Below are positions 8,805 to 20,834 of a stretch of DNA of 37,313 nucleotides, in pieces. Every line of letters starts with the position of its first letter. The first letter of the stretch is position 1. The notes below the pieces were generated by a model. That model was not told the DNA's origin, searched no databases, and saw nothing but the letters and a program-made list of their open reading frames with translations. The position numbers and the translations under genes were made by a program. Origin of the DNA: Rhodospirillales bacterium Ga0074136 (GTDB lineage Bacteria; Pseudomonadota; Alphaproteobacteria; Acetobacterales; Acetobacteraceae); NCBI GenBank assembly GCA_001464375.1, contig LNEW01000196.1, positions 1 through 37,313 on the forward strand, in the 5' to 3' direction.

Positions 8805-9789
8805 GCCGGCCTCCCGATGCGCCTGATTTCCCACTCGAGATCGATGCCGGTGGTGGCGCGCACGCGTGCGCGCACATCCTCGCCGAGGGCTTCGACCTGC
8901 GCGGCGGTGGCGCCGCCGGTGTTGATCAGGAAGTTGCAATGCTTCTCGCTGACCTGCGCGGAACCGATGCGCAGGCCGCGGCAGCCGGCGGCGTCGATCA
9001 ATTCCCAGGCCTTCCTGGCACCGGGCGGGTTCTTGAAGGTGGATCCGCCGGTGCGCGCGCGCACCGGTTGGGTGGCTTCGCGCGCGGCGCGGATGTCGTT
9101 CAGCCGCGCAGCGATCGCGGCCGCATCGCCCGGCGTGGCGCGCAGCCGCGCGCGGATGACGACGCCGCGCGGCGGCAGCGCGGCGCGGCGATAGGCGAAG
9201 TGCAGGTCGGCGGCGGCGAGGCGCTGCACGCCGGTGGCCGTGGCGACCTCCGCCCAGTCCAGCACATCCTTGATCTCGGTGCCGTAGGCGCCGGCATTCA
9301 TCGCCACCGCGCCGCCGATGGTGCCCGGGATGCCCACCAGGAACTCCAGGCCGCCCAGCCCGCTCGCCGCCGCGGTCTCGGCCACCGTGACATCCAGCGC
9401 GGCCGCGCCGGCGACGATGCCATCGGCCTCGACGGTCACGTCCGCGAAGCCGCGGGCGAGGCGGATGGTCACACCCGCGATGCCGCCATCGCGGATGATC
9501 ATGTTCGATGCCGCGCCGATGACGGTGACGGGCGTGCTCTCCGGCAGGTGCTTCAGCAGCGTGACCAGGTCGGTCGCGTCGGCGGGGCGGATCAGGATGT
9601 CGGCCTGGCCGCCCACGCGGAACCAGGTGGATGCCCCCAGCGCCGCGCCTTCCGTGATCCGCCCCCGCAACGGCGGAATCCGGGTGTCCAGGGGCCTCTC
9701 GACCATTGGCCCGGGGCGGGCGGAGCCTTCCCCGGCAGACGTCCTGGGTATGGGCGGGGCAGCGCCCCACCCATGGGCTGCGGCGGCCA

Positions 9790-9790
<1 letters not shown>
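8801..9790 (-). CDS. murB: UDP-N-acetylenolpyruvoylglucosamine reductase MurB
   Basis: MurB is the FAD- and NADPH-dependent reductase making UDP-MurNAc. The core begins at [24 protein letters not shown], continues with the FAD-binding segments [15 protein letters not shown] and [21 protein letters not shown], and has the catalytic-Ser region GSTFKNP and [16 protein letters not shown]. This is a type I MurB. Two starts compete. ATG at 9790 overlaps the murC stop as TGATG, matching the coupling seen elsewhere here, but adds a 28-residue low-homology N-terminus encoded across a hairpin. ATG at 9706 gives [15 protein letters not shown], closer to the family start. I list the longer form because of the overlap, with low certainty about the start. 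Confidence 0.93.
9748..9776 (-). repeat. Strong hairpin at the murC-murB junction
   Basis: The bases read TGGGCGGGGC, a 3-nt loop, then GCCCCACCCA. This is a 10-bp stem that, as minus-strand RNA, pairs fully with one G-U wobble. It lies just after the murC stop, between the two possible murB starts. No T-run follows. It may be a short intergenic palindrome, a processing site or a partial terminator. Confidence 0.45.
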
Positions 9791-11231
<1,441 letters not shown>

Positions 11232-11232
<1 letters not shown>

Positions 11233-12350
11233 CAGGCAGTCCTCGACGCAGGCTGGCGGACCAGCGAAAGCACACGGTCAGCGAGGTCGCGCGCGGCATG
11301 CGGGCGCGCCAGCGCGGCGGCCGCGGCCGCGGCCGAGGCAAGGCGCCCCGGCACCCCGAACAGGCCGACCAGCCGTTCCGCCAGCGCACCTGGCGTGAAG
11401 GCAGGCTGCGGATAGACCCAGGCTGCATCCGCTTCGGCGAGCGCGCGGGCATTGGCGTTCTGGTGATCGTCGATGGCCGAGGGCAGCGGCACCAGCACCG
11501 CCGGACGCCCGGCGCATTCCAATTCCGCGATGGTCGAGGCGCCGGCGCGCGCGATCACCAGATGCGCGGTCGCCAGCCGCCCCGCGATGTCGGGGAAGAA
11601 CGGCGCCAGATCGGCAACGACACCGGCGGCGCGATAGGCCGTCTCGGTGCGTGCCAGGTCCTCGGCGCGACATTGCTGCGTCACCAGCAGCCGCGCGCGG
11701 ATCGCTTCGGGCAGCGCGGCGATGGCGGGTGGCACCACATCGGCGAAGATGCGCGCGCCCTGGCTGCCGCCGGTGACCAGCAGGCGGAGCGCGCCGCCCT
11801 CGGGCGGCAACGGATAGGGCTGGCCGGCGAGAGCGGCGAGTGCCGGTCGCACCGGGTTGCCGACCATCGCGACCTTGGCACCCGCCGGCACATGGGTGGT
11901 GTTCGGGAAGGACAGCGCCAGCAGGTCCGCCACCCGCGCCATCATCCGGTTGGCGCGGCCGAGCACCGCGTTCTGTTCGTGCAGCACGATCGCCGGGCGG
12001 CGCGCCACGCCCATCAGTCGTGCGGCCGCCAGTGGCGGGAAGGACGCATAGCCGCCGAAGCCCACCACGGCGGATGGCTGCAACGCCGCAAGATAGCGGC
12101 GCGCCTGCGCCGTTCCCGCCACCAGGGCCATCGCACCGCCTGCCGCGCCGCGCAGCCCGCGCCCGGACAATCCGGCGCCGCGCAGCACGAAGCGTTCCGC
12201 GTTGGCGAAGGCCGAGCTGTCATAGGCAGCCGATCGCGCATCGGTCATCAGCGCGATGCGCTCGCCGCGGCGCAGCAGTTCCGCGGCCAGTGCCTCGGCG
12301 GGAAACAGATGGCCGCCGGTGCCGCCGGCGGCGATGATGATGGGGTGCAC
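11232..12350 (-). CDS. murG: Undecaprenyl-diphospho-muramoylpentapeptide GlcNAc transferase MurG
   Basis: MurG is the membrane-associated glycosyltransferase (GT28) that converts lipid I to lipid II. With GTG start at 12350 the product is 372 residues beginning [21 protein letters not shown], with the signature GGTGGH at 9-14. It also has [26 protein letters not shown] (lipid acceptor loop), TGGSQGA, and the UDP-GlcNAc-binding region [23 protein letters not shown]. The frame is open further upstream but that part overlaps ftsW. It lies 11 nt after ftsW, with a GAGAGG-like SD. Confidence 0.97.
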
Positions 12351-12361
12351 GGCGGGGCCTC

Positions 12362-13540
12362 TCACCGGGCCCCTCCCGCCGCCATCGCGACGGGGGCGTG
12401 GGAGGGTTCGGCATCCGCACCGGCGCGCGATCCGGTGCGGCGTCGTGTCAGCGCCAGCAGCATCCCCATGCCCATCGCGATCGCCAGTACGGACGACCCG
12501 CCATAGGACACGAAGGGCAGCGTCATGCCCTTGGTCGGGATCAGGTGCAGCGTGGAGGCCATGTTGACGAAGGCCTGCAGGCCGAACTGCGTGAGCAGGC
12601 CGGTGCCTGCCAGCATGATGAACAGGTCGGTCTCGCCCAGCAGCCGCATCAACCCGCGCACCACGATGAAGGCGAAGACCGCGAGGATGACCAGGCACAG
12701 CACCATCCCGAATTCCTCGCCAGCCACGGCGAAGACGAAGTCGGCATGGGCGTCGGGCAGCACGTTCTTGACGCGACCCTCGCCGGGGCCGCGGCCCAGC
12801 AGCCCGCCATTCGCGAAAGCCTCGAGCGCCACGCTCACCTGGAAGGAATCACCCGAGGTCGGATCGAGGAAGCGATGCACGCGCGATTGCACGTGCGGGA
12901 AGATCAGGTAGGCCCCGATGGCGCCCGCAATGCCGAGCCCGCCCACCGCCCCCACCAGGAACAGGTTCATCCCGGCCACGAAGAACTGCGCGAAGAATAC
13001 CGCGCAGACCACCAGCAGCATGCCGATGTCGGGCTGGCCCTTCAGGATCGCCGCCACCACCAGGAACAGCACGACGGCGATCGACGCGCCCCAAACCTTC
13101 GACCCCGGCAGCTTGCCTTCCGCGATCAGCCATCCCGCCACCACCGCGAAGAACGGCTTGAGGAATTCGGATGGCTGCAACGACAGCCCCGGGATCGGCA
13201 GCCAGCGCCGCGCACCCTTGATCTCGACACCCAGCACCAGCGTCGCCGCCGTCAGCACCAGCGCCGCGGCGAAGCCGAGCAGCGCGAAGCGCCGCACCCC
13301 CTTCACCGACAGCAGCGAGACCGCGACCATCAGCCCCGCCGCCATCGCGAGGTAGGCGACCTGTTTGAAGAAGAACATGTGCCGCGACGACGCGCCGATG
13401 CGTTCCGCCACGGCAGGCGATGCGGCGAGCATCATCACATAGCCGAAGGCGATCAGCGTCATGAGCGCTGCCAGCGTCCAACGATCCACCGTCCACCACC
13501 AGCGGCCCAGGACGGAGGTATCGGCGCGGGAGAAGGCCAT
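12362..13540 (-). CDS. ftsW: Peptidoglycan polymerase / lipid II-handling protein FtsW
   Basis: FtsW is the SEDS-family septal glycan polymerase that works with FtsI. The 392-residue protein has about ten hydrophobic segments. It carries the SEDS motifs GARRWLPIPGLSLQPSEFLKP (periplasmic loop with the conserved Pro/Ser/Glu) and LHLIPTKGMTLPFVSYGGSS. The loop GRGPGEGRVKNVLPDAHADFVFAVAGEEFG is typical of FtsW and carries the essential Asp region. The ATG overlaps the murD stop by one base (TGATG). A roughly 30-residue cytoplasmic tail ends the protein. Confidence 0.97.
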   Translation of the reverse strand: MAFSRADTSVLGRWWWTVDRWTLAALMTLIAFGYVMMLAASPAVAERIGASSRHMFFFKQVAYLAMAAGLMVAVSLLSVKGVRRFALLGFAAALVLTAATLVLGVEIKGARRWLPIPGLSLQPSEFLKPFFAVVAGWLIAEGKLPGSKVWGASIAVVLFLVVAAILKGQPDIGMLLVVCAVFFAQFFVAGMNLFLVGAVGGLGIAGAIGAYLIFPHVQSRVHRFLDPTSGDSFQVSVALEAFANGGLLGRGPGEGRVKNVLPDAHADFVFAVAGEEFGMVLCLVILAVFAFIVVRGLMRLLGETDLFIMLAGTGLLTQFGLQAFVNMASTLHLIPTKGMTLPFVSYGGSSVLAIAMGMGMLLALTRRRTGSRAGADAEPSHAPVAMAAGGAR

Positions 13541-14928
13541 CAGGCGGCCCTTCCATCGGTGGTGGCCAGCGCGCGCGCCAGGTCGCGGAAGCGGTTCCCG
13601 CGTGCATCGAAGCCGGTGAATTGGTCCCAGGACGCGCAGGCCGGCGAGAGCAGCACCACCGGCGCCGCGCCGCCGAAGGCCGCCGCGGCGGCGGCCGGCA
13701 CCGCGGCATCGAGCGTACCGGCGATCTCGTGCGGCACGCCATGCGCGGCGAGCGTGCGCGCGAGGATCGGTGCGTCGCGACCGATGAGGAACGCGCGGGC
13801 GACGCGCGGGAAAAACGGCGCGAGGCTCTCGATGCCGCCGTCCTTCGCCTCGCCGCCGGCGATCCAGACGACGCGATCATAGGCGGCCAGCGCGCGTGCC
13901 GCGCTGTCGGCGTTGGTCGCCTTGCTGTCGTTGACGAACACCACGCCGCGCGCCTCGGCCACGCGTTCGAGGCGATGCGGCAATCCGGCGAAGGTGACGA
14001 TGCCGGAAGCGATGTCACTGCGCGAGACGCCGAGCGCATGGCAGGCCGCTGCCGCCGCCGCCGCGTTCTGCGCGTTGTGGTCCCCGGGCAGGGCCGGCGC
14101 GTCACGCAGGTCGAGGATGGGGCCGGCATCGTCGCGCAGCACCCGCCCCTCGGCCCAGACGCCGCCGGGCTGTGGCGTAAGGGCCGACACCGGCACGATC
14201 CGCGCCGCGATTCCGGTCGCCATCGCCGCGGTCATCGTGTCGTCCTGGCCCAGCACCGCGACATCCTCGTGCGATTGCCGCGCGAAGACTCGCGCCTTCG
14301 CAGCGGCATAGCCGGCCATGTCGCCATGGCGGTCGAGGTGATCCGGGCTGAGGTTCAGCATGACAGCCACGTTGAAGCGCAGCGTCGCGATTCGCTCCAA
14401 CATGTAGGACGACATTTCGAGGGTATAGACCCCTTCGGACCCCAAGATGTTGAGTGAGAGGGCCGGTGGGCCGAGATTGCCACCGACCTCCGCCTCCCGC
14501 CCCGCCTCGGTCAGCAGGTGGTGGATCAGCGCCGTCGTGGTGGATTTCCCGTTGGTGCCGGTGACGCCGACGAAGCGCGCGCGCGACTGCGCGGCGAGCA
14601 CGGCACGGAACAGGAACTCGACATCGCACAGGATCGGCGCACCGGCTGTGCGCGCAGCCTGCGCGGCGGCGTGCGCGCGTGGAATCAGATGCGGGATGCC
14701 CGGCGAGAGCAGCAGCGCATCGGCGCGGAAGCGGCCCTCGGCGGGGTCGCGCAGCGTGAGCCCCGCGGCGGCGGCGGTGCGGCGCTGCGCCTCGCCATCA
14801 TCCCAGGCCTCGACCTCGGCACCCCAGTCGACCAGGCGCAGCGCCGCCGGCAGCCCGGCGCGGCCGAGCCCGACGACGGCGATGCGCGCGCCGAGGAAGG
14901 GGGTGAAGGGCGGGGCCGGCGGCGTCAT
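13540..14928 (-). CDS. murD: UDP-N-acetylmuramoyl-L-alanine--D-glutamate ligase
   Basis: MurD adds D-Glu to UDP-MurNAc-L-Ala. The start ATG at 14928 overlaps the mraY stop as ATGA and gives 462 residues. It has the N-terminal [17 protein letters not shown], the ATP loop GTNGKST at 124-130, the central [13 protein letters not shown], and the C-terminal [18 protein letters not shown] and [22 protein letters not shown], which are MurD hallmarks. The frame is open further upstream into mraY, but homology starts here. It sits between mraY and ftsW as in most dcw clusters. Confidence 0.97.
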   Translation of the reverse strand: MTPPAPPFTPFLGARIAVVGLGRAGLPAALRLVDWGAEVEAWDDGEAQRRTAAAAGLTLRDPAEGRFRADALLLSPGIPHLIPRAHAAAQAARTAGAPILCDVEFLFRAVLAAQSRARFVGVTGTNGKSTTTALIHHLLTEAGREAEVGGNLGPPALSLNILGSEGVYTLEMSSYMLERIATLRFNVAVMLNLSPDHLDRHGDMAGYAAAKARVFARQSHEDVAVLGQDDTMTAAMATGIAARIVPVSALTPQPGGVWAEGRVLRDDAGPILDLRDAPALPGDHNAQNAAAAAAACHALGVSRSDIASGIVTFAGLPHRLERVAEARGVVFVNDSKATNADSAARALAAYDRVVWIAGGEAKDGGIESLAPFFPRVARAFLIGRDAPILARTLAAHGVPHEIAGTLDAAVPAAAAAAFGGAAPVVLLSPACASWDQFTGFDARGNRFRDLARALATTDGRAA

Positions 14929-16013
14929 CGGATCTTCAGCGTGCTGAGGCCGACAAGCGCGAGGATCATCGCGATGATCCAGAAGCGGATCACGATGGTC
15001 GCTTCCGCCCAGCCCTTCTTTTCGAAATGGTGGTGCAGCGGGGCCATCAGGAACACGCGCCGCCCGGTGCGCTTGAACCAGAAGACCTGGATGATGACCG
15101 AGACGGTCTCGACCACGAACAGCCCGCCCACGATGGCGAGGACGATCTCGTGCTTGGTCGCGACCGCCAGCGCACCCAGCGCGCCGCCCAGCGCGAGTGA
15201 CCCGGTATCGCCCATGAACACCGCCGCCGGCGGGGCGTTGAACCACAGGAAGCCCAGGGCCGCGCCGATCAGCGCCGAGGCGAAGACCGCGAGCTCGCCG
15301 GTGCCGGGCACATAATGCAGTTGCAGGTAGTCGGCGAAGATGCGGTTGCCGACGAGGTAGGCGATCAGCGCGAAGACCGCGCCGGCGATCATCACCGGCA
15401 CGATCGCCAGGCCATCGAGCCCGTCGGTCAGGTTCACAGCATTGGACGCCCCCATCATCACCAGCATGCCGACCAGCGGGAACAGCATGCCGAAGGGCAC
15501 CAGCAGCTCCTTGAGGAACGGCACCGCCAGCGTTGTCGACAACGGTCCCGGCATCAGCCAGGTGATCCAGACCGCCGCCAGCAGGCCCAGCCCCGCCTGC
15601 ACCGCCAGCTTCATGCGGCCCGACACGCCCTTGGTGTTGCGCTTGGTCACCTTCAGCCAGTCATCGGCGAAGCCGAGCGCGCCGTAGCCGACCGTCACCA
15701 CCAGCACCGCCCACACCATGCCCGAGCGCAAATCGGCCCAGAGCAGCGTCGAGACCACCAGCGCGCCCAGGATCATCACGCCGCCCATGGTCGGCGTGCC
15801 CTTCTTCTCGATCAGGTGGCGTTCCGGTCCGTCGTCGCGGATCGGCTGGCCGCCGCGCTGGAAGGACCGCAGCCAGCGGATGATGGCGCTGCCGAAGACC
15901 AGGCAGATCAGCAGCGCCGTCATCGCCGCCGCGCCCGCCCTGAACGTGTGGTAGCGCGCGAGGTTGAAGAGCTGGAACTCCTCGGCGAGGGGCGTGAGGA
16001 AGGTGTAGATCAT
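14925..16013 (-). CDS. mraY: Phospho-N-acetylmuramoyl-pentapeptide transferase MraY
   Basis: MraY is the inner-membrane enzyme that moves phospho-MurNAc-pentapeptide to undecaprenyl phosphate, making lipid I. The 362-residue protein has ten likely membrane helices. Magnesium-binding and catalytic motifs are visible: the [12 protein letters not shown] segment, GFADDWLKV (Asp-Asp), [13 protein letters not shown], and [12 protein letters not shown]. The cytoplasmic [13 protein letters not shown] His motif is typical of MraY rather than WecA. The start ATG overlaps the murF stop as ATGA. Confidence 0.98.
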   Translation of the reverse strand: MIYTFLTPLAEEFQLFNLARYHTFRAGAAAMTALLICLVFGSAIIRWLRSFQRGGQPIRDDGPERHLIEKKGTPTMGGVMILGALVVSTLLWADLRSGMVWAVLVVTVGYGALGFADDWLKVTKRNTKGVSGRMKLAVQAGLGLLAAVWITWLMPGPLSTTLAVPFLKELLVPFGMLFPLVGMLVMMGASNAVNLTDGLDGLAIVPVMIAGAVFALIAYLVGNRIFADYLQLHYVPGTGELAVFASALIGAALGFLWFNAPPAAVFMGDTGSLALGGALGALAVATKHEIVLAIVGGLFVVETVSVIIQVFWFKRTGRRVFLMAPLHHHFEKKGWAEATIVIRFWIIAMILALVGLSTLKIR

Positions 16014-17389
16014 GCGCGCCCCTCCGCCGTCAGCGCATCGACCACCACGGCCATGCGTGACCCGAGCGAGCCTTTCACCAGCACCGCATCGCCCGCGCGC
16101 AAAGCCGCCTTCAGCACCGGCGCGAGCGCGCCCGAGTCCGGCAGATGCGCGCCACGCTTACCTTCGGGCAACGCCCGGAACAGATGGCCCATCAATTCCC
16201 CACAGCAGAAGACGAGGTCGCAGGCCGAAGTCGCGTCGGGCGCCAGGCCGGCATGGATCGCCGCGCCCTCGGCGCCCAGTTCAAGCATGTCGCCCAGTGC
16301 GGCGAGCCGGCGCGTGGCCGCCTGCGCTGCCAGCACGGACAGCCCCGCACGGATCGACGGCGGCGAGGCGTTGTAGGAGTCATCGATCAGCAGCGCCTCG
16401 CCGTTCGCCACGGCAATGAGGCTGCGCCGCCCGCGCCCGGCCGGTGCCCCGAAGGCCGACAGCGCCGCCGCGGCGCTGCGTGCGTTCAGGCCGAGCGCGG
16501 TGACCGCCACCAGGACCGCGCAGGCGTTCAGCGCGACATGGCGGCCGGGCGTGGACAGCAACACGCCGATGCGCTCGCCGCCGATCAGGATCTCCGCACG
16601 GCCGCCCTCCGCACCGCCCTCGTAGCCGAGCAGCCGCGCATCGGCGCCCGGCGCTTCGCCATGCGTCAGCACCGACAGGCCGGCCGCGCGCGCCCGCGCG
16701 GCGAGCGGTGCGGCGAATCGGCTGTCGGCCGGCAGCACCAGCGCGCCGCCCGGTGCGATGCCGGCGATGATGTCGCCCTTCTCCTCGGCGATCGCTTCCT
16801 CGCTACCGAGGCGCCCGACATGGGCGGTGCCGAGGTTGGTCACGACGCCCACCGCGGGCCGCGCCAGGCGCGACAGCGGCGCGATCTCGCCGCGGTTGTT
16901 CATGCCCATCTCGATGACCGCGAAGGCGGCATCGCGCGGCAGGCGCGCGAGGGTGATCGGCACGCCCCAATGGTTGTTGAAGGACGCCGCCGAGGCATGC
17001 GTCGGCCCGAAGGCCGAGAGGGCGACGCGCAGCATCTCCTTGGTGGTGGTCTTGCCGACCGACCCGGTGACGCCGACCACCCGCGCGGCGCTCCGCGACC
17101 GCCCGGCGGCACCAAGCGCGGTGAGGCCCGCCAACGTATCGGCCACGCGCAGCAGCGGCGCATTGGCCACCGCGCCCGGCGGATCGCGATCCACCAGTGC
17201 CGCGGCTGCACCCTTCTGCAGCGCCTGCGCCGCGAAGTCATGCCCGTCCCGGGTGTCGCGCAGCGCAACGAAAAGGTCGCCGGGCGCGATCGAGCGCGTG
17301 TCGATGGAGATGCCGGTCACCACGACGTCGGCAGCGAGCGTCCCGCCCGTAGCGGCGCGCAGTTCGGCGCTGGTCCACAGCGCGGTCAC
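16010..17389 (-). CDS. murF: UDP-N-acetylmuramoyl-tripeptide--D-alanyl-D-alanine ligase
   Basis: MurF adds D-Ala-D-Ala (from DdlB) to the UDP-MurNAc-tripeptide. The 459-residue product has the MurF N-domain ([21 protein letters not shown]), ATP loop GSVGKTTT at 109-116, the central [20 protein letters not shown], which is diagnostic of MurF, and [18 protein letters not shown]. The start is GTG at 17389, overlapping the murE stop as GTGA; the stop overlaps mraY. The C-terminus ([18 protein letters not shown]) is standard. Confidence 0.97.
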   Translation of the reverse strand: MTALWTSAELRAATGGTLAADVVVTGISIDTRSIAPGDLFVALRDTRDGHDFAAQALQKGAAAALVDRDPPGAVANAPLLRVADTLAGLTALGAAGRSRSAARVVGVTGSVGKTTTKEMLRVALSAFGPTHASAASFNNHWGVPITLARLPRDAAFAVIEMGMNNRGEIAPLSRLARPAVGVVTNLGTAHVGRLGSEEAIAEEKGDIIAGIAPGGALVLPADSRFAAPLAARARAAGLSVLTHGEAPGADARLLGYEGGAEGGRAEILIGGERIGVLLSTPGRHVALNACAVLVAVTALGLNARSAAAALSAFGAPAGRGRRSLIAVANGEALLIDDSYNASPPSIRAGLSVLAAQAATRRLAALGDMLELGAEGAAIHAGLAPDATSACDLVFCCGELMGHLFRALPEGKRGAHLPDSGALAPVLKAALRAGDAVLVKGSLGSRMAVVVDALTAEGRA

Positions 17390-18846
17390 GGCGCGCCATC
17401 CACGAAGCGGCGCACCACCGCGACATCATCGAAGGGGTACACGACGCCGGCGATCTCCTGGCCGCTCTCGTGGCCCTTGCCGGCCACCGCCAGCACGTCG
17501 CCCGGGCGCAGGTCGGCCAGGGCGGCGGCGATCGCGTCCTCCCGCGCGGCGGCATCGATCCCGCCGGGTGCGCCGGCGAGCACGGCGGCGCGGATCGCGG
17601 CCGGGTCCTCGCTGCGCGGATTGTCGTCGGTGATCCAGACGCGGTCGGCGCCCGCGGCCGCGGCGGCGCCCATCAGCGGCCGCTTGCCCGGGTCGCGGTC
17701 GCCCCCGGCGCCGAACAGCACATGCAGCCGCCCAACGGTATGCGGGCGCAGCGCCGCCAGCAGGCGCGCCAGCGCATCGGGTGTGTGCGCGTAGTCGACA
17801 TAGACCGCGGCACCGTTCGGCAACACGGCGGCGCGCTCCATGCGCCCACGCACGCCGGCCAGGCGGGGCAGCGCTGCGAAAACCTGGTCCACCGGCAGTC
17901 CGGCGCCCACCGCGAGCGCGGCGGCCAACAGCGCGTTGTCCGCCTGGAAGCGGCCGGGCAGGGGCAGGCGGATGTCGTGGCGTGCGCCGAAGCTCTCGAC
18001 CGCGAGTTCCAGCCCCTCGGGGAGCGGCCGCGCGGCCAGCAGGCGCACCGCCTCGCCGGACTCGCCGACCGTGAGAAGCCGCAGGCGCCGCCGCGTGGCG
18101 ATGGCGCGCAGCGCCTCCAACGTCGCGGCATCCATCTCGGTGCATGCGGCCGCGGCCGCGCCGATCGGCAGCAGCGTGTCGAACAGCCGCAGCTTGGCGA
18201 CCCGGTAGGCCGCCATCGACCCGTGATAGTCCAGGTGGTCGCGCGTCAGGTTGCTGAACCCCGCGGCCGCCAGCACCACGCCATCGAGCCGCCGCTGGTC
18301 GAGTCCGTGCGAGGACGCCTCGAGCGCCGCCGCCCCGAAGCCGGCGCGGGCGAGCGCGGCCAGCGTCCCATGCAGCGCCACCGGGTCGGGCGTCGTGAGC
18401 GTGGGGCCCGGCGGGAAACCCTCCGCAACCAGCCCGAGCGTGCCGAGCGAGGCGGCGCGCTCGCCCGCCGCGATCCAGATCTGGCGCAGGAAGTCGACCG
18501 TGCTGGTCTTGCCGTTGGTGCCGGTGACCGCCACCACGCTGCGCGGCTGCGCGCCATGGAAGGCTGCGGCCATCAGCGCCAGGGTGCGGCGCGGGTCGGT
18601 CGAGGCAATCAGCGGGCGCACCGGCACGCCGGGCGGCCATTCGGTGCCGGCCGGCGCGATCACCGCCGCGGCACCGCGCTCCACCGCATCGGCGATGAAG
18701 GCGCGCCCGTCGGTGCGCACGCCCGGCAGCGCTGCGAACACCATGCCGGGGCCGACGGCGCGGCTGTCGGCGGTGAGGCCGGCGATGACCGCATCCTCCG
18801 ACAGACCGGGAAGCCCCGCGCGGCGCATCATCTCACCGAGGCGCAA
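17386..18846 (-). CDS. murE: UDP-N-acetylmuramoyl-L-alanyl-D-glutamate--2,6-diaminopimelate ligase
   Basis: MurE adds the third stem residue. The ATP loop GTNGKTS is at 109-115, and the DNPR motif (408-411 in TDDNPRSEDP) predicts meso-diaminopimelate rather than lysine, as expected for a Gram-negative. Other visible features are LEASSHGLDQRRLDG and the NLTRDHLDYHG region. With a TTG start at 18846 the product is 486 residues with the family-like N-terminus MRLGEMMRRAGL and overlaps ftsI by 14 nt. Alternatives are ATG at 18831 or 18828, just after the ftsI stop, which would lose five or six residues. I favour TTG because the extra residues look conserved, but this is not certain. Confidence 0.96.
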   Translation of the reverse strand: MRLGEMMRRAGLPGLSEDAVIAGLTADSRAVGPGMVFAALPGVRTDGRAFIADAVERGAAAVIAPAGTEWPPGVPVRPLIASTDPRRTLALMAAAFHGAQPRSVVAVTGTNGKTSTVDFLRQIWIAAGERAASLGTLGLVAEGFPPGPTLTTPDPVALHGTLAALARAGFGAAALEASSHGLDQRRLDGVVLAAAGFSNLTRDHLDYHGSMAAYRVAKLRLFDTLLPIGAAAAACTEMDAATLEALRAIATRRRLRLLTVGESGEAVRLLAARPLPEGLELAVESFGARHDIRLPLPGRFQADNALLAAALAVGAGLPVDQVFAALPRLAGVRGRMERAAVLPNGAAVYVDYAHTPDALARLLAALRPHTVGRLHVLFGAGGDRDPGKRPLMGAAAAAGADRVWITDDNPRSEDPAAIRAAVLAGAPGGIDAAAREDAIAAALADLRPGDVLAVAGKGHESGQEIAGVVYPFDDVAVVRRFVDGAP

Positions 18847-20767
18847 GGCCGGCCTCCCGCTGCGGGGTCGCAGCGGCGGGCTGGGCGGCGGGGCGCGGCG
18901 CGGCAGGCGGGGCGGCGGGGCGTGCCGCCGGGCGCGGCGTGGCGGCCGGCACGGCGATGCCCGGGATGCCGCGTCCGTTCATCGGCGCCGCGAGCGCGCG
19001 CTGGATTTCCGGCGAGGCGGGTTCGGGCAACATGCCCAGGATCGGCGCGATGCGCTGGATCACCATGCCCGCGGCGGGGGCGGCCACCCAGCCGGCGGTG
19101 GCGAAGCCATGGCTGCGCGCATTGGGCTTCGGTTCGTCGACCATCACATAGACCGCGTAGCGCGGCGCATGCATCGGGAAGGCGCCGACGAAGGCGGCGA
19201 TGCGCTTGTTCTCGAGGTAGCCGCCGCGCGGGCCGGTTTTTTGCGCCGTGCCGGTCTTGCCGCCGACGAAGTACCCCGGCACTTCCGCCGACCGGCCCGA
19301 CCCGTCGGTCACCACCAGGCGCATGAAGCGGCGCATCAGGTCCGAGGTGCGTTCGCTCAGCACGCGCGTGCCCTCGCGCTCGACGCCGGGCGGCTGCCAC
19401 AGGATGGTCGGCTGGCGCAGGATGCCGCCATTCACGATGGTGGCGCCGGCGGTCGCGACATGCAGCGGCGTCACCGAGATGCCGTGGCCGAAGCCGATCG
19501 TCATGGTGTTGAGGTCGCGCCAGGTGCGCTGGCCGGGCACCAGCGGCATGGCGGTCTCGGGAATCTCGATCCGCAGCCGCGAGGTCATGCCCATGCGCTG
19601 CATGAATTCGCGATGCCGGTTCACGCCGACCGCCGCGGCCATGTGCGCGGACGCCAGGTTGGACGAATAGGCGAGGATCTCGGGCAGCGCGAGCCAGCGG
19701 TTCTTGCCGCGGTAGTCGTTGATCTCGTGACGGCCCACGCGGATCGGCCGCGAGGCGTCGTACCCGCCCCAGGGCTGGACGGTCCCGTAGTCGAGCGCCA
19801 TCGCCGCGGTCAGCAGCTTGAAGGTCGAACCGGGTTCGTAGACGCCCACGGTCACGCGGTTGAAGCGCTGGTCCACCGTGGCCGCGCCGACATCATTGGC
19901 GTCGTAGTCAGGCAGGCTGACCATCGCCAGCACTTCGCCGGTCTGCACATCCATCACCACGCCGGCGCCGCCGATGCCGTTGAATTCGGTGATGCCGCGC
20001 TGCACGGCGTCGCGCAGCGCGAGTTGCACGCGGATATCGAGCGACAGGCGCAGGCGCTCATTCGCATGGGTGCGCAGGCGTTCGTCGTGGAACCGCTCGA
20101 CGCCGGCGATGCCGTGGCCGTCCACGTCGACGCCGCCGATGATGTGGGCCGCGGTGCGGCCCTGCGGGAAGTAGCGACGCTCGGCTTCCTCGAAATGCAG
20201 GCCGGGGATGCCGAGCGCGTTGACCTGCGCGACCTCGCGCGGGGTCAGGGCGCGGGCGATGTAGGCGAATTGCCGTTCGCCGGTCAGGCGCGCGACCAGG
20301 CGTTCGCGGTCGAGCTGCGGCAACACGCGGCGCAGCCGGTCGGCAACCTCGCCCGGATTGTCGATCTGCCGGGGGTTCGCATACAGCGCCGTGAGCGGCA
20401 GCGAGACCGCGAGAATTTCGCCATTGCGGTCCGTGACGGTGGCCCGGGCGACCGGTGCTTCCGCCGCCGGCGCCGGCGGGCGCGACAGCGCCGCGGCACG
20501 ACGCGATTCCGCCGGGTTCAGCACGGTGGCCATCGCGAGCTTCAAGGCCACCGCGCCGAACAGCGCGGCGAAGCCGAAGGCTGCGATCACCAGCCGCCCG
20601 CGCGTGCGCTCCAGGATGGCGCGCCGCATCAGGTCGGGCTGCGTCACGCGCACCAGCGTGCGGGGCGGTTCCTGCGTCGCGGCGGCGCGGCGCAGCACGG
20701 GGCTGCTGGCCGGCGCCGCATCCGGCTGCGGCGGGCGCATCGTCACCGGGGGCGGGACATGCGTCAT
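18833..20767 (-). CDS. ftsI: Septal peptidoglycan transpeptidase FtsI (PBP3)
   Basis: FtsI is the class B penicillin-binding protein that cross-links septal peptidoglycan with FtsW. Start ATG at 20767 gives 644 residues. The layout is a cytoplasmic Pro-rich tail (1-55), membrane anchor (about 58-83), pedestal domain (GRTAAHIIGGVDVDGHGIAGVE), and transpeptidase domain. Active-site motifs are Ser314-x-x-Lys317 (EPGSTFK), SSN (368-370) and KTG (504-506). After about residue 585 there is a PASTA-less Ala/Pro/Arg-rich tail of about 50 residues. The frame is open a little further upstream, but the added residues are Arg-rich and unlikely. It lies 67 nt after ftsL and overlaps murE. Confidence 0.97.
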   Translation of the reverse strand: MTHVPPPVTMRPPQPDAAPASSPVLRRAAATQEPPRTLVRVTQPDLMRRAILERTRGRLVIAAFGFAALFGAVALKLAMATVLNPAESRRAAALSRPPAPAAEAPVARATVTDRNGEILAVSLPLTALYANPRQIDNPGEVADRLRRVLPQLDRERLVARLTGERQFAYIARALTPREVAQVNALGIPGLHFEEAERRYFPQGRTAAHIIGGVDVDGHGIAGVERFHDERLRTHANERLRLSLDIRVQLALRDAVQRGITEFNGIGGAGVVMDVQTGEVLAMVSLPDYDANDVGAATVDQRFNRVTVGVYEPGSTFKLLTAAMALDYGTVQPWGGYDASRPIRVGRHEINDYRGKNRWLALPEILAYSSNLASAHMAAAVGVNRHREFMQRMGMTSRLRIEIPETAMPLVPGQRTWRDLNTMTIGFGHGISVTPLHVATAGATIVNGGILRQPTILWQPPGVEREGTRVLSERTSDLMRRFMRLVVTDGSGRSAEVPGYFVGGKTGTAQKTGPRGGYLENKRIAAFVGAFPMHAPRYAVYVMVDEPKPNARSHGFATAGWVAAPAAGMVIQRIAPILGMLPEPASPEIQRALAAPMNGRGIPGIAVPAATPRPAARPAAPPAAPRPAAQPAAATPQREAGLAPR

Positions 20768-20834
20768 GGCCGGCGGTCCGCCCCGGGCGCGTGTCGTCCG
20801 GGAACCGGGGGTTGGGAACGCCGGCAGGCGGGCA

